Assembly: GCA_031973435.1 (NCBI GenBank)
Contig: DALYDA010000017.1
Coordinates: 1 to 15,833 of the forward strand
Length of the DNA: 15,833 nucleotides
Source: HK-STAS-PATE-34 sp031973435
GTDB lineage: Bacteria > Patescibacteriota > Minisyncoccia > Phycocordibacterales > UBA9973
Reading direction: 5' to 3'
Part shown: positions 5,729 to 11,948 of the stretch, piece by piece
Layout: the number at the start of each line of letters is the position of its first letter
Position numbering within the stretch: the first letter of the stretch is position 1
Notes under the pieces: model-generated
What the model was told of the DNA's origin: nothing
What the model saw: the letters and a program-made list of their open reading frames with translations, nothing else
The model's database searches: none
Program-made: the position numbers and the translations under genes

Positions 5729-6635
5729 TTTTTTGAAATACTCTTAGTTTTGCACTTCGTGATCTAGGGTTATCACTTACCTCTTCATCTGTTGGAACTA
5801 TTGGCTTTTTAGTGATCCGTATACCCAAACCCTCGTCTTCTAAATTATTAAAAAATCTTTTTACTATTCTGTCCTCTAAACTATGAAAACTTATTACTGC
5901 TATTCTTCCACTACTTTTCAAATGCTTACTACTTATATCTAGTCCTTGTTCTAACGACTGTAGCTCTGTGTTTACTGCCATTCGTATCGCTTGGAAAGTC
6001 TTTGTAGCTGGATGAATCTTGAACTTCTTGTGCCACAGAGGAATACTAGATTCTATGATTTTCACAAGCTCGAAAGTTGTTTCAATGGGCTTCTTGTCCC
6101 GAGCGCTCACAATGCCCGCGACAATTTTTTTTGAAAACATTTCTTCCCCAAAGCCTGTTAGTATCGCCTCTAGTGACTCCGCTGACCATGTATTTAATAC
6201 ATCATATGCGGTTACATCGTCTTCGGATGGGTTCTCTTTCATCGTCATCTTGAGAGGTTCATTCTGCTTGAAACTAAAACCTCTACCGCTTGCATCTATC
6301 TGATACGAACTAACTCCTAGATCGAAAACTATTCCATCAATCTCAGTAATATTGAAACTCTCGAGAACCCTTTCCAAATCTTCGTATCCACCATTGTATG
6401 TAAAAACTTTTGTTTGAAGATCTTCTAGGTTTTTCTTTGCACTTTCTAATGCAAATGCGTCTCGGTCTATCAGTATCAATTTACCGTTTGGATTTTGCTT
6501 TGCGATTTCTCTGCTGTGTCCACCAAAACCACATGTTGCATCTACATAGACACCACCGTCTTTTACAGATAATCCTTCTATTGTTTCTTTCAAAAGAACT
6601 GTCCGATGTATTTTTTGTGAGTCGCTTGTATCCAT
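5718..6635 (-). CDS. rsmH: 16S rRNA (cytosine1402-N4)-methyltransferase RsmH
   Basis: RsmH (MraW) uses S-adenosylmethionine to methylate N4 of C1402 in the decoding centre of 16S rRNA. The 305-aa length is normal. Family landmarks are in order: HRTVLLKE near 10, the SAM-binding loop DATCGFGGHS (32-41), FDLGVSS (104-110), GRGFSF (117-122), ISFHSLEDRIVKRFF (248-262) and the C-terminal NPRSRSAKLR (289-298). One variation is PLKMTM (127-132) where many RsmH proteins have PLDMRM. ATG 6635 lies 2 bp after the mraZ stop, and an AGGAG about 10 nt upstream, inside the last mraZ codons, is one of the few good ribosome binding sites here. The 3' end overlaps the ftsL-like gene by 11 bp. Confidence 0.96.
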   Translation of the reverse strand: MDTSDSQKIHRTVLLKETIEGLSVKDGGVYVDATCGFGGHSREIAKQNPNGKLILIDRDAFALESAKKNLEDLQTKVFTYNGGYEDLERVLESFNITEIDGIVFDLGVSSYQIDASGRGFSFKQNEPLKMTMKENPSEDDVTAYDVLNTWSAESLEAILTGFGEEMFSKKIVAGIVSARDKKPIETTFELVKIIESSIPLWHKKFKIHPATKTFQAIRMAVNTELQSLEQGLDISSKHLKSSGRIAVISFHSLEDRIVKRFFNNLEDEGLGIRITKKPIVPTDEEVSDNPRSRSAKLRVFQKNDK

Positions 6636-6637
6636 AA

Positions 6638-7072
6638 CTATAGAACTCCTATTTGACCCAATTTTTCTGCTAGGTCGTCAGCTCTCTTGTCCAAAGTTCC
6701 TTTGTATGTGTTCCAAGTCTTTTCGTCCCACAACTCTACTCGCCCTTGTACTCCTATTACTGCAATTTTGCCTTTTATAGAAGCTCGGTCCTTCAAAAAT
6801 TGAGGAACCAATATTCTACCGATCGAATCAACCGAAGCCTCGACCGCGTTTCCAAACATCAAGCGGGCAAAACTTCGATTGTCACTAGACAGCATCGATG
6901 ATTCAGAAAGTTTTTCTGATATGCGAGCCCACTCTTTCACAGTGAACATCGCAATACACCTATCTAACCCTGGTGCGAGAATCACACTCTTGCCGAGTTC
7001 CTTTCGAAACTTTGAAGGCAATGATATGCGATTCTTTTCATCAATTGTGTGTATGTATTCTCCGATCAGCAT
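6638..7072 (-). CDS. mraZ: Division/cell-wall cluster transcriptional regulator MraZ
   Basis: MraZ binds DNA repeats upstream of its own operon and controls division and wall genes. From ATG 7072 the product has 144 residues, the family norm, with two AbrB-like SpoVT halves. The first half carries GEYIHTIDEKNRISLPSKFRKEL, written here in two parts: GEYIHTIDEKNRIS then LPSKFRKEL (about 4-26). The second carries ASVDSIGRILVP followed by IAVIGVQGRVELWDEKTW. The frame continues upstream to an apparent start at 7216, but that extension runs through the promoter and operator repeats and has no family similarity. A GGGG stands only 2 nt before the ATG. It is the first gene of the mraZ-rsmH-ftsL-ftsI operon and probably represses or tunes it through the repeats at 7107-7172. 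Confidence 0.95.
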   Translation of the reverse strand: MLIGEYIHTIDEKNRISLPSKFRKELGKSVILAPGLDRCIAMFTVKEWARISEKLSESSMLSSDNRSFARLMFGNAVEASVDSIGRILVPQFLKDRASIKGKIAVIGVQGRVELWDEKTWNTYKGTLDKRADDLAEKLGQIGVL

Positions 7073-7106
7073 ATCCCCGTGGGCCCATGAACATCTTAAT
7101 TGATAT

Positions 7107-7172
7107 TCCCACTCGTTCCCACTTGTTACCATTATATCCCACATCAACCCATAATTCAACAAGAGTCCCCAC
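7107..7172 (-). promoter_or_regulatory. MraZ-box array, 10-bp-phased direct repeats
   Basis: Minus-strand hexamers stand at exact multiples of 10 bp: GTGGGA (7107-7112), GTGGGA (7117-7122), a weak ATGGTA (7127-7132), GTGGGA (7137-7142), ATGGGT (7147-7152) and GTGGGG (7167-7172). Known MraZ operators are TGGGN or AAAGTGG direct repeats with 10-bp spacing upstream of mraZ. The array covers the promoter spacer and the transcription start, so a bound MraZ ring should block RNA polymerase. Confidence 0.85.
7131..7159 (-). promoter_or_regulatory. Promoter of the mraZ operon
   Basis: On the minus strand, TTGAAT (7154-7159) and a consensus TATAAT (7131-7136) are separated by 17 bp. Initiation near 7124 gives a leader of about 52 nt to ATG 7072. 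Two MraZ boxes lie in the spacer and two just downstream of the start. Confidence 0.8.
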
Positions 7173-7212
7173 TTAGTTTTCCACAGTAATTTGACACTCA
7201 AAATGAAATATT

Positions 7213-7252
7213 GCATTAAAAAACAAGCTCGATTGAGCTTGTTTTTTAATGC
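7213..7252. terminator. Long perfect hairpin terminator after greA
   Basis: An 18-bp perfect stem is formed by 7213-7230 (GCATTAAAAAACAAGCTC) and its complement at 7235-7252, with loop GATT. It starts 12 bp after the greA stop and carries an internal run of six Ts on either strand. It separates greA from the mraZ promoter and could act in both directions. Confidence 0.85.
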
Positions 7253-7263
7253 TTGTTTTTAGA

Positions 7264-7731
7264 TTATGAAACGTCCTTTATGAGGTATTCGTATTTACCA
7301 AGTGGAGTTGTTACGATAACTGTATCTCCTTTCTTCTTTCCAAATAGTGCTTCACCTATCGGAGACTTGTGAGTGATTTTACCAGCTGAAGTATCACTTT
7401 CTCCTGTTCCAACGATAGTAAACTCTTTTACATTTCCATCTTCCTTCTTTACTATTTTTACATGTGACCCGATCTGAACCATGTCACCCTTACCCTTTTT
7501 TGCAATAACTGCATTTTTTAAGATGTCCTCTATTTCTGCAATTCTTTCTTCGAGCTTTGATTGCTCTTCTCTAGCTTGGTGATACTCAGCATTTTCTGAT
7601 AAATCACCTAGAGATTTTGCATAACCCAAAACATCTAGTATTGCCTGTCTTTTTGGACCAGACAAGTCTTTTAACTCCTCTTCTAATTGAATCTTCTTTT
7701 CCTCTGAAATATAGTTCTTATCATCATCCAT
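7264..7731 (-). CDS. greA: Transcription elongation factor GreA
   Basis: GreA enters the RNA polymerase secondary channel and stimulates cleavage of backtracked RNA. From ATG 7731 it has 155 residues, near the usual 158. The N-terminal coiled coil runs from about 9 to 75 and its tip carries the acidic motif GDLSENAEYHQAREEQ (42-57, with Asp43 and Glu46). The C-terminal FKBP-like domain ends with SPIGEALFGKKKGDTV and TPLGKYEYLI. The frame could also begin at a TTG at 7770. That TTG is the first half of a TTGACA -35 box, so it is rejected. The gene has its own promoter just after mrdA and a strong terminator, so it can be expressed separately from the wall genes. Confidence 0.96.
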   Translation of the reverse strand: MDDDKNYISEEKKIQLEEELKDLSGPKRQAILDVLGYAKSLGDLSENAEYHQAREEQSKLEERIAEIEDILKNAVIAKKGKGDMVQIGSHVKIVKKEDGNVKEFTIVGTGESDTSAGKITHKSPIGEALFGKKKGDTVIVTTPLGKYEYLIKDVS

Positions 7732-7741
7732 AATACGTAAA

Positions 7742-7770
7742 AGTTTACTAGTTGTAATACCAAATGTCAA
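7742..7770 (-). promoter_or_regulatory. Promoter of greA, leaderless type
   Basis: On the minus strand, a consensus TTGACA (7765-7770) and TAAACT (7742-7747) are separated by 17 bp. Initiation near 7735 leaves about 4 nt before ATG 7731. The -35 box starts 6 bp after the mrdA stop codon. Confidence 0.6.
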
Positions 7771-7776
7771 TCTACC

Positions 7777-9465
7777 TTATTTAATATACTCTGGCGTAGT
7801 TGTACCTACAAATGTGAGCACTTCTCTTGCCACTCCAATTGCACCACTCGCGGTTGTTGGCCCACTTTCCATAAGTATCGCAAATGAGTATTTCGGATTT
7901 TCGTACGGGAAAAATCCTATTATCCAGGAGTTGATTTTATTTTTCTGCAGTCCGACCTGAGCGGTACCAGTTTTTGCAGCAACATTAAATGGCAGATATG
8001 AAAGTGACTGCGCAGAACCCTCTGTTACAACCATTCTCATTCCTTCTCGTACTATCTGATAGTCCACTGGATCAAGTCCTACTTCTCTTTTAGTGTTTTC
8101 GTATTTGGCATCTCCAACTAATGCATGCGGTGTTACCAGGGTTCCATTGTTTGCGATTGCTCCTACAGATCGCGCCATAGAAAGAGGTGTTACTTGGAAT
8201 CCATACTGTCCGATAGATGTGTTGTATGTGTCTCCTATTCTCCAGTCATCACCCTTAAACTTTAACTTCTTCCATTCTCTGCTAGGTATTGTTCCTTTCT
8301 TTTCACCTTCTAAATCCGTATCGAGTTCCTCGTCTAAGCCAAAGAGTTTGGTGTACTTTTCTATTCTGTCTATACCTAAACCTTCTTGATCTTGATAACC
8401 TCCACTAACAGCATAAAAGTAAACGTTAGAAGACACGGCAATGGCTCGTCTTAGATCGACATAGCCATGTGCTTTGTTGTCTTTGTATGTATAAACTATC
8501 TCAGGGTCATATGGGCTTGTTATAGAAATAGACCCGCTCGAATATATCTGTTTTAGTGGGTCAATAATATTTTCAGTCAATACGCCCATAGCAACAAAAG
8601 GCTTTACGATTGATCCAGGAGTATACAGACCTGCAACTGCACGATTTAGATATGGCTTACCAGATGACGTTTGGTATGAAGAGATAGTGTCGCTATCAGA
8701 ACCCTTAGACATTATCTCGCTACTGTATTCTGGATAGTTTGTAATTGCGAGTATCTCTCCCGTATCTATGTCCATCATTATTCCTGCTCCTCCTGTAAAA
8801 CCAAAAGTCTCAGCGTGATTCTTTATAGCCTCATACATACTACTTTGAACTCTAGAATCTATAGACAGATTTATATTTTCTCCTGGAATCGTATTTATTA
8901 TTTGATTTTCTGATTCTTTGTTTCCGTATACATCTATAGATACTAACTGGGTTCCATTTTCTCCATCAAGTTTGTCGTTATAAATACTCTCTATGCCTGC
9001 TTTTCCAATAAATTCTTTTTGCCAATAAAATCCTTTTTCATCTTTCTTTGGATATCCAACATATCCGAGCAAGTGAGAAAAGCCTCCGGAAGAAAAATAC
9101 TTTCTTTCAGGAACTGCTTCTTCGAGAACTGTTTTTTCATTCCACGCGAGTTCCACTCCATTGCGATCATAGATGATACCTCTTTCCGCAAATATCGGTT
9201 CATGTGTCAAAGAATTGTTTAGACTTTTGTCATAATAAAACTCTCCTCGCGCGATTTGTAGACTAAATAATTTACCTACAAAAACAAGCGCAATCAGAAC
9301 AAGGGAAACACTAAAGAAATTGATAGTTCTACTTGCTATTGGTTTCTCTATGACCCCCTCAAACTGTTGCTTATCAAAATCCGGCAAGTTTGAAGAGTCC
9401 AAAAATATTTCATCTGGATTTATCTCATGATTATTATAGCTTTTTCGCTTTAGTCTAAATGCCAT
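7777..9465 (-). CDS. mrdA: Elongation transpeptidase, penicillin-binding protein 2 (MrdA)
   Basis: This class B PBP cross-links peptidoglycan during rod elongation. In its 562 residues there is a 45-residue cytoplasmic tail, one membrane helix (about 48-70), a dimerisation region with ERGIIYDRNGVELAWN (94-109), and the transpeptidase domain from about 225. The active-site motifs are SxxK as SIVK (Ser285, Lys288), SxN as SSN (345-347) and KTG as KTGT (from 498). YTPGSIVKPF and TSIGQYGFQVTPLSMA are typical of PBP2/FtsI proteins. The tail is long and carries PDEIFLDSSNLPDF and QQFEG..IEKP, which I recall from Parcubacteria PBP2 proteins but cannot verify here. The start overlaps the mreD-like gene by 16 bp, indicating translational coupling and supporting PBP2 over a second FtsI. 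Confidence 0.92.
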   Translation of the reverse strand: MAFRLKRKSYNNHEINPDEIFLDSSNLPDFDKQQFEGVIEKPIASRTINFFSVSLVLIALVFVGKLFSLQIARGEFYYDKSLNNSLTHEPIFAERGIIYDRNGVELAWNEKTVLEEAVPERKYFSSGGFSHLLGYVGYPKKDEKGFYWQKEFIGKAGIESIYNDKLDGENGTQLVSIDVYGNKESENQIINTIPGENINLSIDSRVQSSMYEAIKNHAETFGFTGGAGIMMDIDTGEILAITNYPEYSSEIMSKGSDSDTISSYQTSSGKPYLNRAVAGLYTPGSIVKPFVAMGVLTENIIDPLKQIYSSGSISITSPYDPEIVYTYKDNKAHGYVDLRRAIAVSSNVYFYAVSGGYQDQEGLGIDRIEKYTKLFGLDEELDTDLEGEKKGTIPSREWKKLKFKGDDWRIGDTYNTSIGQYGFQVTPLSMARSVGAIANNGTLVTPHALVGDAKYENTKREVGLDPVDYQIVREGMRMVVTEGSAQSLSYLPFNVAAKTGTAQVGLQKNKINSWIIGFFPYENPKYSFAILMESGPTTASGAIGVAREVLTFVGTTTPEYIK

Positions 9466-9713
9466 ATAAGTTTTGGTAAGGATACCTTGATAACATACGC
9501 AAATATAAAGGAAAATACAGTCATATATGCGAATATGCCAGATCTTTGCATGTCACCAGTCGCATATACAAGGTCCATAAGTATAAAGGGTACAGTTATG
9601 ACAAATGGCGATACTTTCATCAAAAAGACGGCGGCTATGCCTATAAAAAGCACTACCCACCAAGGCAATACAAATATACATAGCGCGAGGAATATTGCGA
9701 CCAAAAATACCAT
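9450..9713 (-). CDS. Short MreD-like membrane protein, 87 aa
   Basis: The product is almost entirely hydrophobic, with about three membrane helices: 1-20, 21-50 with a break at a Lys, and 58-82. It overlaps the start of mrdA by 16 bp. MreD, a multi-pass rod-shape protein, is normally encoded directly before mrdA, so position and hydrophobicity suggest an MreD-like role in organising the elongation machinery. At 87 residues it is about half the usual MreD length (about 160), and I see no diagnostic motif, so I give no gene symbol. mreB and mreC are not adjacent. ATG 9713 is supported by a promoter whose predicted start lies on the ATG itself. Confidence 0.7.
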   Translation of the reverse strand: MVFLVAIFLALCIFVLPWWVVLFIGIAAVFLMKVSPFVITVPFILMDLVYATGDMQRSGIFAYMTVFSFIFAYVIKVSLPKLIWHLD

Positions 9714-9719
9714 ACTATG

Positions 9720-9747
9720 AGTATAACCGTATATTACCTGTTTTCAA
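9720..9747 (-). promoter_or_regulatory. Promoter of mreD-like/mrdA, leaderless
   Basis: On the minus strand, TTGAAA (9742-9747) and TATACT (9720-9725) are separated by 16 bp. The predicted start falls at about 9713, the first base of the ATG. Confidence 0.5.
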
Positions 9748-9757
9748 AATTGAGATT

Positions 9758-10183
9758 CTATCTAAAAAGTCTCCTCAAAACAATTAGAAGTAACACAACT
9801 ACAAGAGTCCAAAAAATATAAGGGGAACTAGATACAAACGCCATGGCAAGCATTAGATAGTACACTATCGTGACAAATGCTTCCTTTACATCACTTGAAG
9901 AGAAACCTTCATCCTCTCCGACCACTTGAGCTGGGCGATCCAAATATTTTGTTACATTCTGGTTTGCGTAGTTGTTTATTTCAATTCTTTTTGCCTCCAA
10001 ATACTCTTTTGCTGTAGAGATAAAGGTCTTTACATTCTCTGGCGTATTTTTGTCCACAAAACCAGCAACCTCATTTGCCCTATCTAGAACATCAGAATCT
10101 TCTTGTGCATGTACTCTGTAAGATCCCATCATGACCATTGAAAATAGCACTATTGCAAAGTATTTTTTATAATTCTTCATCAT
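9758..10183 (-). CDS. Small exported protein with C-terminal membrane anchor, surface operon
   Basis: The 141-aa product has a signal peptide (KNYKKYFAIVLFSMVMMG, cleavage likely after VHAQ near residue 27), a polar, mostly helical extracytoplasmic part of about 75 residues (KTFISTAKEYLEAKRIEINN), and a C-terminal membrane helix (about 105-137) ending in RRLFR. I do not recognise a named family. The ATG overlaps the stop of the upstream cohesin gene in an ATGA arrangement, so the two are translationally coupled and probably act together at the membrane. A second ATG directly follows the first and would also work. It is the last gene of the surface operon before the mreD-like gene, 44 bp away, with no terminator between. 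Confidence 0.8.
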   Translation of the reverse strand: MMKNYKKYFAIVLFSMVMMGSYRVHAQEDSDVLDRANEVAGFVDKNTPENVKTFISTAKEYLEAKRIEINNYANQNVTKYLDRPAQVVGEDEGFSSSDVKEAFVTIVYYLMLAMAFVSSSPYIFWTLVVVLLLIVLRRLFR

Positions 10184-11934
10184 ATTTTTTCTTCTATATC
10201 ATTAATTTCTTTTTGAATAATATTTCCCGCCACGTCTATGTCACTTTTTAGCTTATTCAAGAATTTCTGCTCATGTTCTGACAAAGGCTCGCCTTGTCTT
10301 ATTTTCTTTAATAGTGATATCTCGTTCATGACCTCTTCATCAATTACCTTTATTGACTCACTTGTGGCAACAGATGACTGATCTGCTTCTTCCAATAAAG
10401 ATTTTCTATATCTCCTAAAATACTTTCTTATTAGAATAAGGAGTGCGCCAATAACAATGATTGCAACTAGTACTGGGATTACAGGGAGGAGTATGTTCTT
10501 TATTTGGTTCATGGCCTTTTCAAACTTACCTGGAAGCACACTTACCTCTACAAACTCAGTCTCTAGACTTTCTGCGCCGTTATCGAGTACTGTCTTTGCA
10601 CTTATGTGGTAATTTCCATTCTTCCATATTTCGTTATTCTGGAATACGAATTTTCCCTCACTGTTTACTGGGACTCTTTCTGATTCGGTTTGCCTCTTGA
10701 TCTGACCAGAAAGAAGGATCTTTTCTATAAGGGTTAGATCCTTTTTCTCAAAAAATAGGTGAACTGTTGATGAAGGAAGTGCTTCCCCTTCTAGATATAG
10801 AAGTTCTCCATTTTCCATGGTTTGTGGATACTTTGTAATCTTAGGAGGAGCAACTGGTTCTAGATCAAAATAGTCTCCATTTGCAGAAGAGTTACCTGCA
10901 AAGTCCAAAGCCCGAACAAAAAGCAAATGTCGTCCTGATGAAATAACCCCTGATATATATTCTTCATTTGGAGTTCCAGGTGTCCAATACGAAGGAGATT
11001 GGCCATCTATAGAGATCTCATATTTTTCAATACCAGAAGTGATGTCTGTAGAAGAAATATTTACATGGAGAACTCCGTCTCCGTATCCCAACACCGGCTC
11101 AACAGTTACTGCTTGGNNNNNNNNNNCTTGGGGTGCGACGGTGTCTACTCCAATCCTAAAATGTGACACTGCTCCCCATCCTGAACTATTTCTAAAACGA
11201 ATATGGAAATAATACTCCCCATCAGCCAGAGAATCAGATGTATATGAACTAACGAGACCCTTGGACAAGGTCGGCGTTGAAACTTGAGTACTGTCCAATG
11301 AATACGATACGTCAGTAGCACCGACTGGAATATCCCAGTTTATTGTTGCAATCTTGTTGTTGTACCAGTCTGATGGATCCGGATGTGTAGATGAAGAAAC
11401 AATAGGCGCCAAAGGAACCCCTGTGGTTGATACTGGTGTTGTTGAAATAGGAGCACCTTCACCGATAGTAATTGTTGTTTTCGGTATTACTCCACTAAAT
11501 ATATTTGTACCCAAACCGTCATTTGCTAAAGTGGAAGCGTTTGTAAGAGATATATATGCCACTCCACGAGACTTGGCTTTGAATGTGACAGAGAACAATT
11601 GCCCACCAGAACCCGTGTAGCCAGGGTTTAGGACCAATCCTTCAAATCTTATAGAGTTTGCAGATATAGTAGGCTGAACAGTCCAAAAGTTTACTATCGA
11701 ACTACTAGTAGAGATACTTTCAGCATCCAATATTTCATCTGGAAAAGTAAGTGTACCTGAAAAGGCATTTACAGCTTTGTCAGAAGTCGACAAAGAAACA
11801 TTTATTGTAAATTTCGAATCGACATCGACACTTTTTGCTACAGGAGAATAGTTGATCGATGCTGAAAAAGCCGTACCAGAAGATACAAAGAAAGCAACGA
11901 AAAATATCGAAAGTAGAAACTTTACACGAATCAT
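10180..11934 (-). CDS. Large membrane-anchored cohesin-domain surface protein with cytoplasmic tail
   Basis: The product (about 580 aa) has a signal peptide (1-25), a cohesin-like domain (about 27-155), Thr/Ser/Pro-rich linker (160-185), two or three Ig/fibronectin-like domains (about 190-265, 276-360, 362-467), one membrane helix (481-503) and an 80-residue charged cytoplasmic tail predicted as coiled coil. The cohesin call rests on the SVDVDSKFTINVSLST start, the NAFSGTLTFPDEIL segment, FEGLVLNPGYTGSGGQLFSVTFKA, and the LANDG near 137. Cohesins bind dockerins with calcium, and a dockerin gene lies two genes upstream. Ten Ns interrupt the gene without breaking the frame. The weak AAGAG before ATG 11934 may act as ribosome binding site. 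Its 3' end overlaps the next gene by 4 bp. Confidence 0.85.
   Translation of the reverse strand: MIRVKFLLSIFFVAFFVSSGTAFSASINYSPVAKSVDVDSKFTINVSLSTSDKAVNAFSGTLTFPDEILDAESISTSSSIVNFWTVQPTISANSIRFEGLVLNPGYTGSGGQLFSVTFKAKSRGVAYISLTNASTLANDGLGTNIFSGVIPKTTITIGEGAPISTTPVSTTGVPLAPIVSSSTHPDPSDWYNNKIATINWDIPVGATDVSYSLDSTQVSTPTLSKGLVSSYTSDSLADGEYYFHIRFRNSSGWGAVSHFRIGVDTVAPQXXXXQAVTVEPVLGYGDGVLHVNISSTDITSGIEKYEISIDGQSPSYWTPGTPNEEYISGVISSGRHLLFVRALDFAGNSSANGDYFDLEPVAPPKITKYPQTMENGELLYLEGEALPSSTVHLFFEKKDLTLIEKILLSGQIKRQTESERVPVNSEGKFVFQNNEIWKNGNYHISAKTVLDNGAESLETEFVEVSVLPGKFEKAMNQIKNILLPVIPVLVAIIVIGALLILIRKYFRRYRKSLLEEADQSSVATSESIKVIDEEVMNEISLLKKIRQGEPLSEHEQKFLNKLKSDIDVAGNIIQKEINDIEEKI
11117..11126. other. 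Assembly gap (10 N) inside the large cohesin gene
   Basis: The Ns are flanked on both sides by CTTGG (11112-11116 and 11127-11131). Collapsing the repeat and Ns removes 15 bases, keeps the frame and gives a smooth DTVAPQAVTVEP, so the gap is probably an unmerged contig overlap. Confidence 0.85.
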
Positions 11935-11948
11935 AAATCTCTTTTTTA

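Noticed and set aside
7191..7196. TTGACA on the plus strand
   Set aside because: The sequence 17 bp downstream is CATTAA, not a -10 box, and it leads directly into the terminator hairpin with no plus-strand gene.
7073..7216. N-terminal extension of MraZ
   Set aside because: The extra 48 codons are the promoter and MraZ boxes read as protein; the family start motif begins at 7072.
3287..10182. Recoded UGA (genetic code 25)
   Set aside because: UGA is the stop codon of the tautomerase-like and large cohesin genes at expected ends, directly before a terminator or the next gene's start.
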